A stretch of 64,000 bases of DNA, taken from Hippasteria phrygiana (Eukaryota; Echinodermata; Asteroidea; Valvatida; Goniasteridae). The notes below the pieces were generated by a model. The model ran no database searches and was not told the origin of the DNA. It saw nothing but the letters and a program-made list of their open reading frames with translations. The translations under genes and the position numbers were made by a program. Shown piece by piece: positions 47,282 through 59,770 of the stretch; within the stretch, counting starts at the first letter, position 1, and the number at the start of each line of letters is the position of its first letter. The stretch lies in assembly GCA_037893225.1 (NCBI GenBank), contig JAZGUH010000285.1, forward strand, positions 372,001 to 436,000, written 5' to 3'.

Positions 47282-47354
47282 CGACCGCGAAGGGATTCGA
47301 ACCCTCAATCTTCCGATCCGAAGTCGGACGCCTTATCCATTTGGCCACGCGGCC
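47282..47354 (-). tRNA. tRNA-Arg (TCG), unit 33, D-stem mismatch
   Basis: GCCA replaces GCCT, so A13 faces A22. Box A is also altered. Confidence 0.82.
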
Positions 47355-48261
47355 AGGATGGATAACTGGGCAAACATATATGGAATAAAAATGTTTAAGC
47401 CGCAGAAAGGAGCTTTTCGTTATTGAATCACCTGATCAAAGTTCGAATGAGATGAACTCGTAGTTTTAACCCTGCGTGCAGCCAAGTGCCTGTTTGGTGA
47501 GGCACGTTTTTGTATGTTTGTTATTTACGTATTAAACACCTTTGGGCCAATTCCGCTCAAACTTCATGTAATCCTCAATCGAACCCCCTAGTCTGAGGGC
47601 CTCTAGTCACCCTTAATGTCGAAATGACTAACAAGCCAAACCAACCAGAAGAAAAGAGAACCAATAGCAAAGCCCCATTGGTTTGTGTACAAACTCATTC
47701 ATTGTTAACAAAGCACGATCATTTGAGTTGGCGGTGTAGTCGGCTATCATAAAGGAAACTATCAATCATTCTACTGCTAGCCCAGTAACAGACGGTAAAC
47801 AACAGCTGCTTTGACAAACAAAAGTCTATGTCTGTGACTGTTTCATGTCCATGCTTTTAGAAAGTGCCTTCCGGAGGAGCACCTTGGTGCGCCCGAGTCA
47901 TTTTTGTCGGGGCGCTGCACGCAGGGCTTTAAGGTAAGCTTAAGATTAAATCTGAATTATTTATGCTTTTAATGTTGGAAAACAACTCAAGGTGGGTTAA
48001 ACAAAGGATTTTACAATTCCCGATTCATTTAATTGGTTGAAATATTTTGGTGTCGATACTTTCCTATCGTGGTGAGGGTGTGGTATGTATCTTTTCTGGT
48101 TGATGTTTTGCAAATCTTGTTTAATAAACCACATAATGTTATTTGAATTCTATTGCAACGAAGCACCGAGATGCACTCCATCACCAAACTCTTCAACTGA
48201 ATATACATCTGTATGCAGAATTAGACTTGAATGTCGAAAGTTGTGGATTTGTATCGCGAAT

Positions 48262-48332
48262 GGCCCATGGTGTAATGGTTAGCACTCGAGACTCTGAATC
48301 TCGCGATCCGAGTTCAAATCTCGGTGGGACCT
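48262..48332 (+). tRNA. tRNA-Gln (CTG), unit 34, acceptor one base short
   Basis: A C deletion (GGCCCATGG) leaves 71 nt. Pairing is still possible if A70 bulges out. Confidence 0.68.
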
Positions 48333-48411
48333 AAAATGTGATATTTTTACCTTTTACTTGAATGACTTGATGTCGAATGTTGTCGATTTGAGTGTCTTAA
48401 TTCCTATACAT

Positions 48412-48483
48412 GGCCCCATGGTGTAATGGTTAGCACTCGAGACTTTGAATCTCGCGATCCGAGTTCAAATCTCGGTGGGACCT
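48412..48483 (+). tRNA. tRNA-Gln (TTG), unit 34
   Basis: Reference form. Confidence 0.95.
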
Positions 48484-48800
48484 AAAATGTGATCTTTTAC
48501 CTTTGACTTGATGTCGAATGTTGTGGATTTGTGTCCTGATTGTGAATGGCCCCATGGTATATTGGTGAGCACTCGAGACTCTGAATTGTCCTACCACGTA
48601 CACGATGCTGACACTTCACAAATGACTCTCAGCTTTTGCTTTTTGGGTAGATCAAACCGTCCGATCCGAAGTCGGGCACATTGTCTCGTACAAGGCCACG
48701 CGCCTAAATTCAACCTTCTTCTGGGGGAAAACAAAGTTGAGCAACTGCATACGCATAACTTCAAAAATGAATTAACCATGCAGTACACGGCAATAAAAAA

Positions 48801-48873
48801 CGACCGCGAAGGGATCCGAACCCTCAATCTTCCGATCCGAAGTCGGACGCCTTATCCATTAGGCCACGCAGCC
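48801..48873 (-). tRNA. tRNA-Arg (TCG), unit 34, G58 variant
   Basis: The T-loop reads TTCGGAT, so the near-universal A58 is G and box B loses a key base. The T4-G69 wobble is also present. Probably defective. Confidence 0.72.
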
Positions 48874-49780
48874 AGGATGAATAACTGGGCAAACATATAT
48901 GGAATAAAAATGTTTAAGCCGCAGAAAGGAGCTTTTCGTTATTGAATCACCTGATCAAAGTTCGAATGAGATGAACTCGTAGTTTTAACCCTGCGTGCAG
49001 CCAAGTGCCTGTTTGGTGAGGCACGTTTTTGTATGTTTGTTATTTACGTATTAAACACCTTTGGGCCAATTCCGCTCAAACTTCATGTAATCCTCAATCG
49101 AACCCCCTAGTCTGAGGGCCTCTAGTCACCCTTAATGTCGAAATGACTAACAAGCCAAACCAACCAGAAGAAAAGAGAACCAATAGCAAAGCCCCATTGG
49201 TTTGTGTACAAACTCATTCATTGTTAACAAAGCACGATCATTTGAGTTGGCGGTGTAGTCGGCTATCATAAAGGAAACTATCAATCATTCTACTGCTAGC
49301 CCAGTAACAGACGGTAAACAACAGCTGCTTTGACAAACAAAAGTCTATGTCTGTGACTGTTTCATGTCCATGCTTTTAGAAAGTGCCTTCCGGAGGAGCA
49401 CCTTGGTGCGCCCGAGTCATTTTTGTCGGGGCGCTGCACGCAGGGCTTTAAGGTAAGCTTAAGATTAAATCTGAATTATTTATGCTTTTAATGTTGGAAA
49501 ACAACTCAAGGTGGGTTAAACAAAGGATTTTACAATTCCCGATTCATTTAATTGGTTGAAATATTTTGGTGTCGATACTTTCCTATCGTGGTGAGGGTGT
49601 GGTATGTATCTTTTCTGGTTGATGTTTTGCAAATCTTGTTTAATAAACCACATAATGTTATTTGAATTCTATTGCAACGAAGCACCGAGATGCACTCCAT
49701 CACCAAACTCTTCAACTGAATATACATCTGTATGCAGAATTAGACTTGAATGTCGAAAGTTGTGGATTTGTATCGCGAAT

Positions 49781-49851
49781 GGCCCATGGTGTAATGGTTA
49801 GCACTCGAGACTCTGAATCTCGCGATCCGAGTTCAAATCTCGGTGGGACCT
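49781..49851 (+). tRNA. tRNA-Gln (CTG), unit 35, acceptor one base short
   Basis: The same single-C deletion as unit 34. Confidence 0.68.
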
Positions 49852-49930
49852 AAAATGTGATATTTTTACCTTTTACTTGAATGACTTGATGTCGAATGTT
49901 GTCGATTTGAGTGTCTTAATTCCTATACAT

Positions 49931-50002
49931 GGCCCCATGGTGTAATGGTTAGCACTCGAGACTTTGAATCTCGCGATCCGAGTTCAAATCTCGGTGGGAC
50001 CT
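49931..50002 (+). tRNA. tRNA-Gln (TTG), unit 35
   Basis: Reference form. Confidence 0.95.
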
Positions 50003-50319
50003 AAAATGTGATCTTTTACCTTTGACTTGATGTCGAATGTTGTGGATTTGTGTCCTGATTTTGAATGGCCCCATGGTATATTGGTGAGCACTCGAGACTC
50101 TGAATTGTCCTACCACGTACACGATGCTGACACTTCACAAATGACTCTCAGCTCTTGTTTTTTGGGTAGATCAAACCGTCCGATCCGAAGTCGGGCACAT
50201 TGTCTCGTACAAGGCCACGCCCTAAATTCAACCTTCTTCTGGGGGAAAACAAAGTTGAGCAACTGCATACGCATAACTTCAAAAATGAATTAACCATGCA
50301 GTAACACGGCAATAAAAAA

Positions 50320-50392
50320 CGACCGCGAAGGGATTCGAACCCTCAATCTTCCGATCCGAAGTCGGACGCCTTATCCATTAGGCCACGCGGCC
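50320..50392 (-). tRNA. tRNA-Arg (TCG), unit 35
   Basis: Reference body; the neighbouring Arg-like relic has lost one base (CCACGCCCTAAA). Confidence 0.96.
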
Positions 50393-51299
50393 AGGATGGA
50401 TAACTGGGCAAACATATATGGAATAAAAATGTTTAAGCCGCAGAAAGGAGCTTTTCGTTATTGAATCACCTGATCAAAGTTCGAATGAGATGAACTCGTA
50501 GTTTTAACCCTGCGTGCAGCCAAGTGCCTGTTTGGTGAGGCACGTTTTTGTATGTTTGTTATTTACGTATTAAACACCTTTGGGCCAATTCCGCTCAAAC
50601 TTCATGTAATCCTCAATCGAACCCCCTAGTCTGAGGGCCTCTAGTCACCCTTAATGTCGAAATGACTAACAAGCCAAACCAACCAGAAGAAAAGAGAACC
50701 AATAGCAAAGCCCCATTGGTTTGTGTACAAACTCATTCATTGTTAACAAAGCACGATCATTTGAGTTGGCGGTGTAGTCGGCTATCATAAAGGAAACTAT
50801 CAATCATTCTACTGCTAGCCCAGTAACAGACGGTAAACAACAGCTGCTTTGACAAACAAAAGTCTATGTCTGTGACTGTTTCATGTCCATGCTTTTAGAA
50901 AGTGCCTTCCGGAGGAGCACCTTGGTGCGCCCGAGTCATTTTTGTCGGGGCGCTGCACGCAGGGCTTTAAGGTAAGCTTAAGATTAAATCTGAATTATTT
51001 ATGCTTTTAATGTTGGAAAACAACTCAAGGTGGGTTAAACAAAGGATTTTACAATTCCCGATTCATTTAATTGGTTGATATATTTTGGTGTCGATACTTT
51101 CCTATCGTGGTGAGGGTGTGGTATGTATCTTTTCTGGTTGATGTTTTGCAAATCTTGTTTAATAAACCACATAATTTTATTTGAATTCTATTGCAACGAA
51201 GCACCGAGATGCACTCCATCACCAAACTCTTCAACTGAATTTAAATCTGTATGCAGAATTAGACTTGAATGTCGAAAGTTGTGGATTTGTATCGCGAAT

Positions 51300-51370
51300 G
51301 GCCCCATGGTGTAATGTTAGCACTCGAGACTCTGAATCTCGCGATCCGAGTTCAAATCTCGGTGGGACCT
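51300..51370 (+). tRNA. tRNA-Gln (CTG), unit 36, D-loop one base short
   Basis: AATGTTA has lost one of the two conserved G (18/19), leaving 71 nt. The acceptor length is normal. The tertiary contact with the T-loop is likely impaired. Confidence 0.68.
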
Positions 51371-51449
51371 AAAATGTGATATTTTTACCTTTTACTTGAA
51401 TGACTTGATGTCGAATGTTGTCGATTTGAGTGTCTTAATTCCTATACAT

Positions 51450-51521
51450 GGCCCCATGGTGTAATGGTTAGCACTCGAGACTTTGAATCTCGCGATCCGA
51501 GTTCAAATCTCGGTGGGACCT
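51450..51521 (+). tRNA. tRNA-Gln (TTG), unit 36
   Basis: Reference form. Confidence 0.95.
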
Positions 51522-51838
51522 AAAATGTGATCTTTTACCTTTGACTTGATGTCGAATGTTGTGGATTTGTGTCCTGATTGTGAATGGCCCCATGGTATAT
51601 TGGTGAGCACTCGAGACTCTGAATTGTCCTACCACGTACACGATGCTGACACTTCACAAATGACTCTCAGCTTTTGCTTTTTGGGTAGATCAAACCGTCC
51701 GATCCGAAGTCGGGCACATTGTCTCGTACAAGGCCACGCGCCTAAATTCAACCTTCTTCTGGGGGAAAACAAAGTTGAGCAACTGCATACGCATAACTTC
51801 AAAAATGAATTAACCATGCAGTACACGGCAATAAAAAA

Positions 51839-51911
51839 CGACCGCGAAGGGATCCGAACCCTCAATCTTCCGATCCGAAGTCGGACGCCTTATCCATTAG
51901 GCCACGCAGCC
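51839..51911 (-). tRNA. tRNA-Arg (TCG), unit 36, G58 variant
   Basis: The same G58 and T4 pair of changes as unit 34, 3,038 bp away. Confidence 0.72.
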
Positions 51912-52818
51912 AGGATGAATAACTGGGCAAACATATATGGAATAAAAATGTTTAAGCCGCAGAAAGGAGCTTTTCGTTATTGAATCACCTGATCAAAGTT
52001 CGAATGAGATGAACTCGTAGTTTTAACCCTGCGTGCAGCCAAGTGCCTGTTTGGTGAGGCACGTTTTTGTATGTTTGTTATTTACGTATTAAACACCTTT
52101 GGGCCAATTCCGCTCAAACTTCATGTAATCCTCAATCGAACCCCCTAGTCTGAGGGCCTCTAGTCACCCTTAATGTCGAAATGACTAACAAGCCAAACCA
52201 ACCAGAAGAAAAGAGAACCAATAGCAAAGCCCCATTGGTTTGTGTACAAACTCATTCATTGTTAACAAAGCACGATCATTTGAGTTGGCGGTGTAGTCGG
52301 CTATCATAAAGGAAACTATCAATCATTCTACTGCTAGCCCAGTAACAGACGGTAAACAACAGCTGCTTTGACAAACAAAAGTCTATGTCTGTGACTGTTT
52401 CATGTCCATGCTTTTAGAAAGTGCCTTCCGGAGGAGCACCTTGGTGCGCCCGAGTCATTTTTGTCGGGGCGCTGCACGCAGGGCTTTAAGGTAAGCTTAA
52501 GATTAAATCTGAATTATTTATGCTTTTAATGTTGGAAAACAACTCAAGGTGGGTTAAACAAAGGATTTTACAATTCCCGATTCATTTAATTGGTTGATAT
52601 ATTTTGGTGTCGATACTTTCCTATCGTGGTGAGGGTGTGGTATGTATCTTTTCTGGTTGATGTTTTGCAAATCTTGTTTAATAAACCACATAATTTTATT
52701 TGAATTCTATTGCAACGAAGCACCGAGATGCACTCCATCACCAAACTCTTCAACTGAATATACATCTGTATGCAGAATTAGACTTGAATGTCGAAAGTTG
52801 TGATTTTGTATCGCGAAT

Positions 52819-52890
52819 GGCCCCATGGTGTAATGGTTAGCACTCGAGACTCTGAATCTCGCGATCCGAGTTCAAATCTCGGTGGGACCT
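52819..52890 (+). tRNA. tRNA-Gln (CTG), unit 37
   Basis: Reference body; the 5' flank has GTGATTTTG as in unit 32. Confidence 0.95.
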
Positions 52891-52969
52891 AAAATGTGAT
52901 ATTTTTACCTTTTACTTGAATGACTTGATGTCGAATGTTGTCGATTTGAGTGTCTTAATTCCTATACAT

Positions 52970-53041
52970 GGCCCCATGGTGTAATGGTTAGCACTCGAGA
53001 CTTTGAATCTCGCGATCCGAGTTCAAATCTCGGTGGGACCT
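52970..53041 (+). tRNA. tRNA-Gln (TTG), unit 37
   Basis: Reference form. Confidence 0.95.
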
Positions 53042-53357
53042 AAAATGTGATCTTTTACCTTTGACTTGATGTCGAATGTTGTGGATTTGTGTCCTGATTG
53101 TGAATGGCCCATGGCATATTGGTGAGCACTCGAGACTCTGAATTGTCCTACCACGTACACGATGCTGACACTTCACAAATGACTCTCAGCTCTTGTTTTT
53201 TGGGTAGATCAAACCGTCCGATCCGAAGTCGGGCACATTGTCTCGTACTAGGCCACGCGCCTAAATTCAACCTTCTTCTGGGGGAAAACAAAGTTGAGCA
53301 ACTGCATACGCATAACTTCATAAATAAATTAACCATGCAGTACACGGCAATAAAAAA

Positions 53358-53430
53358 CGACCGCGAAGGGATTCGAACCCTCAATCTTCCGATCCGAAGT
53401 CGGACGCCTTATCCATTAGGCCACGCGGCC
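53358..53430 (-). tRNA. tRNA-Arg (TCG), unit 37, first copy
   Basis: Reference body inside the 272-bp duplication. Confidence 0.95.
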
Positions 53431-53629
53431 AGGATGTTGACACTTCACAAATGACTCTCAGCTCTTGTTTTTTGGGTAGATCAAACCGTCCGATCCGAAG
53501 TCGGGCACATTGTCTCGTACTAGGCCACGCGCCTAAATTCAACCTTCTTCTGGGGGAAAACAAAGTTGAGCAACTGCATACGCATAACTTCAAAAATGAA
53601 TTAACCATGCAGTACACGGCAATAAAAAA

Positions 53630-53702
53630 CGACCGCGAAGGGATTCGAACCCTCAATCTTCCGATCCGAAGTCGGACGCCTTATCCATTAGGCCACGCGG
53701 CC
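53630..53702 (-). tRNA. tRNA-Arg (TCG), unit 37, second copy
   Basis: Second copy of the duplication, reference body. Confidence 0.95.
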
Positions 53703-54610
53703 AGGATGAATGACTGGGCAAACATATATGGAATAAAAATGTTTAAGCCGCAGAAAGGAGCTTTTCGTTATTGAATAACCTGATCAAAGTTCGAATGAGA
53801 TGAACTCGTAGTTTTAACCCTGCGTGCAGCCAAGTGCCTGTTTGGTGAGGCACGTTTTTGTATGTTTGCTATTTACGTATTAAACACCTTTGGGCCAATT
53901 CCGCTCAAACTTCATGTAATCCTCAATCGAACCCCCTAGTCTGAGGGCCTCTAGTCACCTTTAATATCGAAATGACTAACAAGCCAAACCAACCAGAAGA
54001 AAAAAAAAACAATAGCAAAGCCCCATTGGTTTGTGTACAAACCCATTTATTGTTAACAAAGCACGATCATTTGAGTTGGCGGTGTAGTCGGCTATCATAA
54101 AGGAAACTATCAATCATTCTACTGCTAGCCCAGTAACAGACGGTAAACAACAGCTGCTTTGACCCACAAAAAGTCTATGTCTGTGACTGTTTCATGTCCA
54201 TGCTTTTAGAAAGTGCCTTCCGGAGGAGCACCTTGGTGTGCCCGAGACATTTTTGTCGGGGCGCTGCACGCAGGGCTTTAAAGTAAGCTTAAGATTATAT
54301 CTGAATTATTTATGCTATTAATGTTGGAGAACAACTCAAGGTGGGTTAAACAAAGGATTTTACAATTCCCGATTCATTTAATTGGTTGATATATTTTGGT
54401 GTCGATACGTTTCTATCGTGGTGAGGGTGTGGTATGTATCTTTTCTGGTTGATGTTTTGCAAATCTTGTTTAATAAACCACATCATTGTATTTGAATTCT
54501 ATTGCAACGAAGCACCGAGATGCACTCCATCACCAAACTCTTCAACTGAATTGAAATCTGTATGCAGAATTAGACTTGAATGTCGAAAGTTGTGGATTTG
54601 CATCGCGAAT

Positions 54611-54682
54611 GGCCCCATGGTGTAATGGTTAGCACTCGAGACTCTGAATCTCGCGATCCGAGTTAAAATCTCGGTGGGACCT
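54611..54682 (+). tRNA. tRNA-Gln (CTG), unit 38, A56 variant, probably defective
   Basis: The T-loop reads TTAAAAT. C56, needed for the G19 contact and for box B, is lost. Confidence 0.65.
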
Positions 54683-54761
54683 AAAATGTGATATTTTTAC
54701 CTTTTACTAGAATGACTTGATGTCGAATGTTGTCGATTTGAGTGTCTTAATTCCTATACAT

Positions 54762-54833
54762 GGCCCCATGGTGTAATGGTTAGCACTCGAGACTTTGAAT
54801 TTCGCGATCCGAGTTCAAATCTCGGTGGGACCT
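54762..54833 (+). tRNA. tRNA-Gln (TTG), unit 38, T40 variant
   Basis: G30-T40 wobble in the anticodon stem. Confidence 0.9.
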
Positions 54834-55144
54834 AAAATGTGATCTTTTACCATTGACTTGATGTCGAATGTTGTGGATTTGTGTCCTGATTGTGAATGGC
54901 CCATGGCATATTGGTGAGAACTCGAGACTCTGAATTGTCCTACCACGTACACGATGCTGACACTTCACAAATGACTCTCAGCTCTTGTTTTTTGGGTAGA
55001 CCGTCCGATCCGAAGTCGGGCACATTGTCTCGTACTAGGCCACGCGCCTAAATTCAACCTTCTTCTGGGGGAAAACAAAGTTGAGCAACTGCATACGCAT
55101 AACTTCATCAATAAATTAACCATGCAGTACACGGCAATAAAAAA

Positions 55145-55217
55145 CGACCGCGAAGGGATTCGAACACTCAAGCTTCCGATCCGAAGTCGGACGCCTTATC
55201 CATTAGGCCACGCGGCC
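55145..55217 (-). tRNA. tRNA-Arg (TCG), unit 38, T-stem mismatch
   Basis: The T-stem strand is GAGTG, so T52 faces C62 and box B begins TGTTCGAA. The variable region is AGCTT. Confidence 0.75.
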
Positions 55218-56125
55218 AGGATGAATAACTGGGCAAACATATATGGAATAAAAATGTTTAAGCCGCAGAAAGGAGCTTTTCGTTATTGAATCACCTGATC
55301 AAAGTTCGAATGAGATGAACTCGTAGTTTTAACCCTGCGTGCAGCCAAGTGCCTGTTTGGTGAGGCACGTTTTTGTATTTTTGTTATTTACGTATTAAAC
55401 ACCTTTGGGCCAATTCCGCTCAAACTTCATGTAATCCTCAATCGAACCCCCTAGTCTGAGGGCCTCTAGTCACCCTTAATGTCGAAATGACTAAGAAGCC
55501 AAACCAACCAGAAGAAAAAAGAACCAATAGCAAAGCCCCATTGGTTTGTGTACAAACCCATTCATTGTTAACAAAGCACGATCATTTGAGTTGGCGGTGT
55601 AGTCGGCTATCATAAAGGTAACTATCAATCATTCTACTGCTAGCCCAGTAACAGACGGTAAACAACAGCTGCTTTGACCCACAAAAAGTCTATGTCTGTG
55701 ACTGTTTCATGTCCATGCATTTAGAAAGTGCCTTCCGGAGGAGCACCTTGGTGCGCCCGAGTCATTTTTGTCGGGGCGCTGCACGCAGGGCTTTAAAGTA
55801 AGCTTAAGATTAAATCTGAATTATTTATGCTTTTAATGTTGGAGAACAACTCAAGGTGGGTTAAACAAAGGATTTTACAATTCCCGATTCATTTAATTGG
55901 TTGATATATTTTGGTGTCGATACTTTCATATCGTGGTGAGGGTGTGGTATGTATCTTTTCTGGTTGATGTTTTGCAAATCTTGTTTAATAAACCACATAA
56001 TTTTATTTGAATTCTATTGCAACGAAGCACCGAGATGCACTCCATCACCAAACTCTTCAACTGAATTGAAATCTGTATGCAGAATTAGACTTGAATGTCG
56101 AAAGTTGTGGATTTGCATCGCGAAT

Positions 56126-56197
56126 GGCCCCATGGTGTAATGGTTAGCACTCGAGACTCTGAATCTCGCGATCAGAGTTAAAATCTCGGTGGGACCT
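56126..56197 (+). tRNA. tRNA-Gln (CTG), unit 39, A50 and A56, probably defective
   Basis: The T-stem strand is CAGAG (A50 opposite G64) and the loop is TTAAAAT. Confidence 0.6.
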
Positions 56198-56276
56198 GAA
56201 ATGTGATATTTTTACCTTTTACTAGAATGACTTGATGTCGAATGTTGTCGATTTGAGTGTCTTAATTCCTATACAT

Positions 56277-56348
56277 GGCCCCATGGTGTAATGGTTAGCA
56301 CTCGAGACTTTGAATCTCGCGATCCGAGTTCAAATCTCGGTGGGACCT
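56277..56348 (+). tRNA. tRNA-Gln (TTG), unit 39
   Basis: Reference form. Confidence 0.95.
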
Positions 56349-56664
56349 AAAATGTGATCTTTTACCTTTGACTTGATGTCGAATGTTGTGGATTTGTGTC
56401 CTGATTGTGAATGGCCCATGGCATATTGGTGAGCACTCGAGACTCTGAATTGTCCTACCACGTACACGATGCTGACACTTCACAAATGACTCCCAGCTCT
56501 TGTTTTTTGGGTAGATCAAACCGTCCGATCCGAAGTCGGGCACATTGTCTCGTACTAGGCCACGCGCCTAAATTCAACCTTCTTCTGGGGGAAAACAAAG
56601 TTGAGCAACTGCATACGCATAACTTCATAAATAAATTAACCATGCAGTACACGGCAATAAAAAA

Positions 56665-56736
56665 CGACCGCGAAGGGATTCGAACCCTCAATCTTCCGAT
56701 CCGAAGTCGCCGCCTTATCCATTAGGCCACGCGGCC
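56665..56736 (-). tRNA. tRNA-Arg (TCG), unit 39, anticodon stem damaged
   Basis: At 72 nt it has GCGGCGACTTCGG in place of GCGTCCGACTTCGG. One base is lost and the outer anticodon stem disrupted, leaving about three inner pairs. Confidence 0.6.
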
Positions 56737-57644
56737 AGGATGAATAACTGGGCAAACATATATGGAATAAAAATGTTTAAGCCGCAGAAAGGAGCTTTTC
56801 GTTATTGAATCACCTGATCAAAGTTCGAATGAGATGAACTCGTAGTTTTAACCCTGCGTGCAGCCAAGTGCCTGTTTGGTGAGGCACGTTTTTGTATGTT
56901 TGCTATTTACGTATTAAACACCTTTGAGCCAATTCCGCTCAAACTTCATGTAATCCTCAATCGAACCCCCTAGTCTGAGGGCCTCTAGTCACCCTTAATG
57001 TCGAAATGACTAACAAGCCAAACCAACCAGAAGAAAAAGGAACCAATAGCAAAGCCCCATTGGTTTGTGTACAAACCCATTCATTGTTAACAAAGCACGA
57101 TCATTTGAGTTGGCGGTGTAGTCGGCTATCATAAAGGTAACTATCAATCATTCTACTGCTAGCCCAGTAACAGACGGTAAACAACAGCTGCTTTGACCCA
57201 CAAAAAGTCTATGTCTGTGACTGTTTCATGTCCATGCTTTTAGAAAGTGCCTTCCGGAGGAGCACCTTGGTGTGCCCGAGACATTTTTGTCGGGGCGCTG
57301 CACGCAGGGCTTTAAAGTAAGCTTAAGATTATATCTGAATTATTTATGCTATTAATGTTGGAGAACAACTCAAGGTGGGTTAAACAAAGGATTTTACAAT
57401 TCCCGATTCATTTAATTGGTTGATATATTTTGGTGTCGATACGTTTCTATCGTGGTGAGGGTGTGGTATGTATCTTTTCTGGTTGATGTTTTGCAAATCT
57501 TGTTTAATAAACCACATCATTGTATTTGAATTCTATTGCAACGAAGCACCGAGATGCACTCCATCACCAAACTCTTCAACTGAATTGAAATCTGTATGCA
57601 GAATTAGACTTGAATGTCGAAAGTTGTGGATTTGCATCGCGAAT

Positions 57645-57716
57645 GGCCCCATGGTGTAATGGTTAGCACTCGAGACTCTGAATCTCGCGATCCGAGTTAA
57701 AATCTCGGTGGGACCT
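57645..57716 (+). tRNA. tRNA-Gln (CTG), unit 40, A56 variant, probably defective
   Basis: Copy of the unit 38 gene at +3,034 bp. Confidence 0.65.
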
Positions 57717-57795
57717 AAAATGTGATATTTTTACCTTTTACTAGAATGACTTGATGTCGAATGTTGTCGATTTGAGTGTCTTAATTCCTATACAT

Positions 57796-57867
57796 GGCCC
57801 CATGGTGTAATGGTTAGCACTCGAGACTTTGAATTTCGCGATCCGAGTTCAAATCTCGGTGGGACCT
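57796..57867 (+). tRNA. tRNA-Gln (TTG), unit 40, T40 variant
   Basis: Copy of the unit 38 gene. Confidence 0.9.
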
Positions 57868-58178
57868 AAAATGTGATCTTTTACCATTGACTTGATGTCG
57901 AATGTTGTGGATTTGTGTCCTGATTGTGAATGGCCCATGGCATATTGGTGAGAACTCGAGACTCTGAATTGTCCTACCACGTACACGATGCTGACACTTC
58001 ACAAATGACTCTCAGCTCTTGTTTTTTGGGTAGACCGTCCGATCCGAAGTCGGGCACATTGTCTCGTACTAGGCCACGCGCCTAAATTCAACCTTCTTCT
58101 GGGGGAAAACAAAGTTGAGCAACTGCATACGCATAACTTCATCAATAAATTAACCATGCAGTACACGGCAATAAAAAA

Positions 58179-58251
58179 CGACCGCGAAGGGATTCGAACA
58201 CTCAAGCTTCCGATCCGAAGTCGGACGCCTTATCCATTAGGCCACGCGGCC
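58179..58251 (-). tRNA. tRNA-Arg (TCG), unit 40, T-stem mismatch
   Basis: Copy of the unit 38 gene with the same T52 and variable-region changes. Confidence 0.75.
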
Positions 58252-59159
58252 AGGATGAATAACTGGGCAAACATATATGGAATAAAAATGTTTAAGCCGC
58301 AGAAAGGAGCTTTTCGTTATTGAATCACCTGATCAAAGTTCGAATGAGATGAACTCGTAGTTTTAACCCTGCGTGCAGCCAAGTGCCTGTTTGGTGAGGC
58401 ACGTTTTTGTATTTTTGTTATTTACGTATTAAACACCTTTGGGCCAATTCCGCTCAAACTTCATGTAATCCTCAATCGAACCCCCTAGTCTGAGGGCCTC
58501 TAGTCACCCTTAATGTCGAAATGACTAACAAGCCAAACCAACCAGAAGAAAAAAGAACCAATAGCAAAGCCCCATTGGTTTGTGTACAAACCCATTCATT
58601 GTTAACAAAGCACGATCATTTGAGTTGGCGGTGTAGTCGGCTATCATAAAGGTAACTATCAATCATTCTACTGCTAGCCCAGTAACAGACGGTAAACAAC
58701 AGCTGCTTTGACCCACAAAAAGTCTATGTCTGTGACTGTTTCATGTCCATGCATTTAGAAAGTGCCTTCCGGAGGAGCACCTTGGTGCGCCCGAGTCATT
58801 TTTGTCGGGGCGCTGCACGCAGGGCTTTAAAGTAAGCTTAAGATTAAATCTGAATTATTTATGCTTTTAATGTTGGAGAACAACTCAAGGTGGGTTAAAC
58901 AAAGGATTTTACAATTCCCGATTCATTTAATTGGTTGATATATTTTGGTGTCGATACTTTCATATCGTGGTGAGGGTGTGGTATGTATCTTTTCTGGTTG
59001 ATGTTTTGCAAATCTTGTTTAATAAACCACATAATTTTATTTGAATTCTATTGCAACGAAGCACCGAGATGCACTCCATCACCAAACTCTTCAACTGAAT
59101 TGAAATCTGTATGCAGAATTAGACTTGAATGTCGAAAGTTGTGGATTTGCATCGCGAAT

Positions 59160-59231
59160 GGCCCCATGGTGTAATGGTTAGCACTCGAGACTCTGAATCT
59201 CGCGATCAGAGTTAAAATCTCGGTGGGACCT
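59160..59231 (+). tRNA. tRNA-Gln (CTG), unit 41, A50 and A56, probably defective
   Basis: Copy of the unit 39 gene. Confidence 0.6.
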
Positions 59232-59310
59232 GAAATGTGATATTTTTACCTTTTACTAGAATGACTTGATGTCGAATGTTGTCGATTTGAGTGTCTTAAT
59301 TCCTATACAT

Positions 59311-59382
59311 GGCCCCATGGTGTAATGGTTAGCACTCGAGACTTTGAATCTCGCGATCCGAGTTCAAATCTCGGTGGGACCT
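59311..59382 (+). tRNA. tRNA-Gln (TTG), unit 41
   Basis: Reference form. Confidence 0.95.
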
Positions 59383-59698
59383 AAAATGTGATCTTTTACC
59401 TTTGACTTGATGTCGAATGTTGTGGATTTGTGTCCTGATTGTGAATGGCCCATGGCATATTGGTGAGCACTCGAGACTCTGAATTGTCCTACCACGTACA
59501 CGATGCTGACACTTCACAAATGACTCCCAGCTCTTGTTTTTTGGGTAGATCAAACCGTCCGATCCGAAGTCGGGCACATTGTCTCGTACTAGGCCACGCG
59601 CCTAAATTCAACCTTCTTCTGGGGGAAAACAAAGTTGAGCAACTGCATACGCATAACTTCATAAATAAATTAACCATGCAGTACACGGCAATAAAAAA

Positions 59699-59770
59699 CG
59701 ACCGCGAAGGGATTCGAACCCTCAATCTTCCGATCCGAAGTCGCCGCCTTATCCATTAGGCCACGCGGCC
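59699..59770 (-). tRNA. tRNA-Arg (TCG), unit 41, anticodon stem damaged
   Basis: Copy of the unit 39 gene with the same base loss. Confidence 0.6.

Larger units (their letters stand above)
53161..53704. repeat. 272-bp tandem duplication carrying Arg relic and tRNA-Arg, unit 37
   Basis: 53161-53432 and 53433-53704 are direct copies, each holding the Arg-like relic and a tRNA-Arg. The tetramer GATG stands at both ends and at the junction, which suggests short-homology unequal exchange. Confidence 0.92.

Noticed and set aside
48508..48945. 145-codon frame in units 34 and 36
   Set aside because: It arises only because CAGTAACACGG becomes CAGTACACGG, removing a stop. It then reads antisense through tRNA-Arg.
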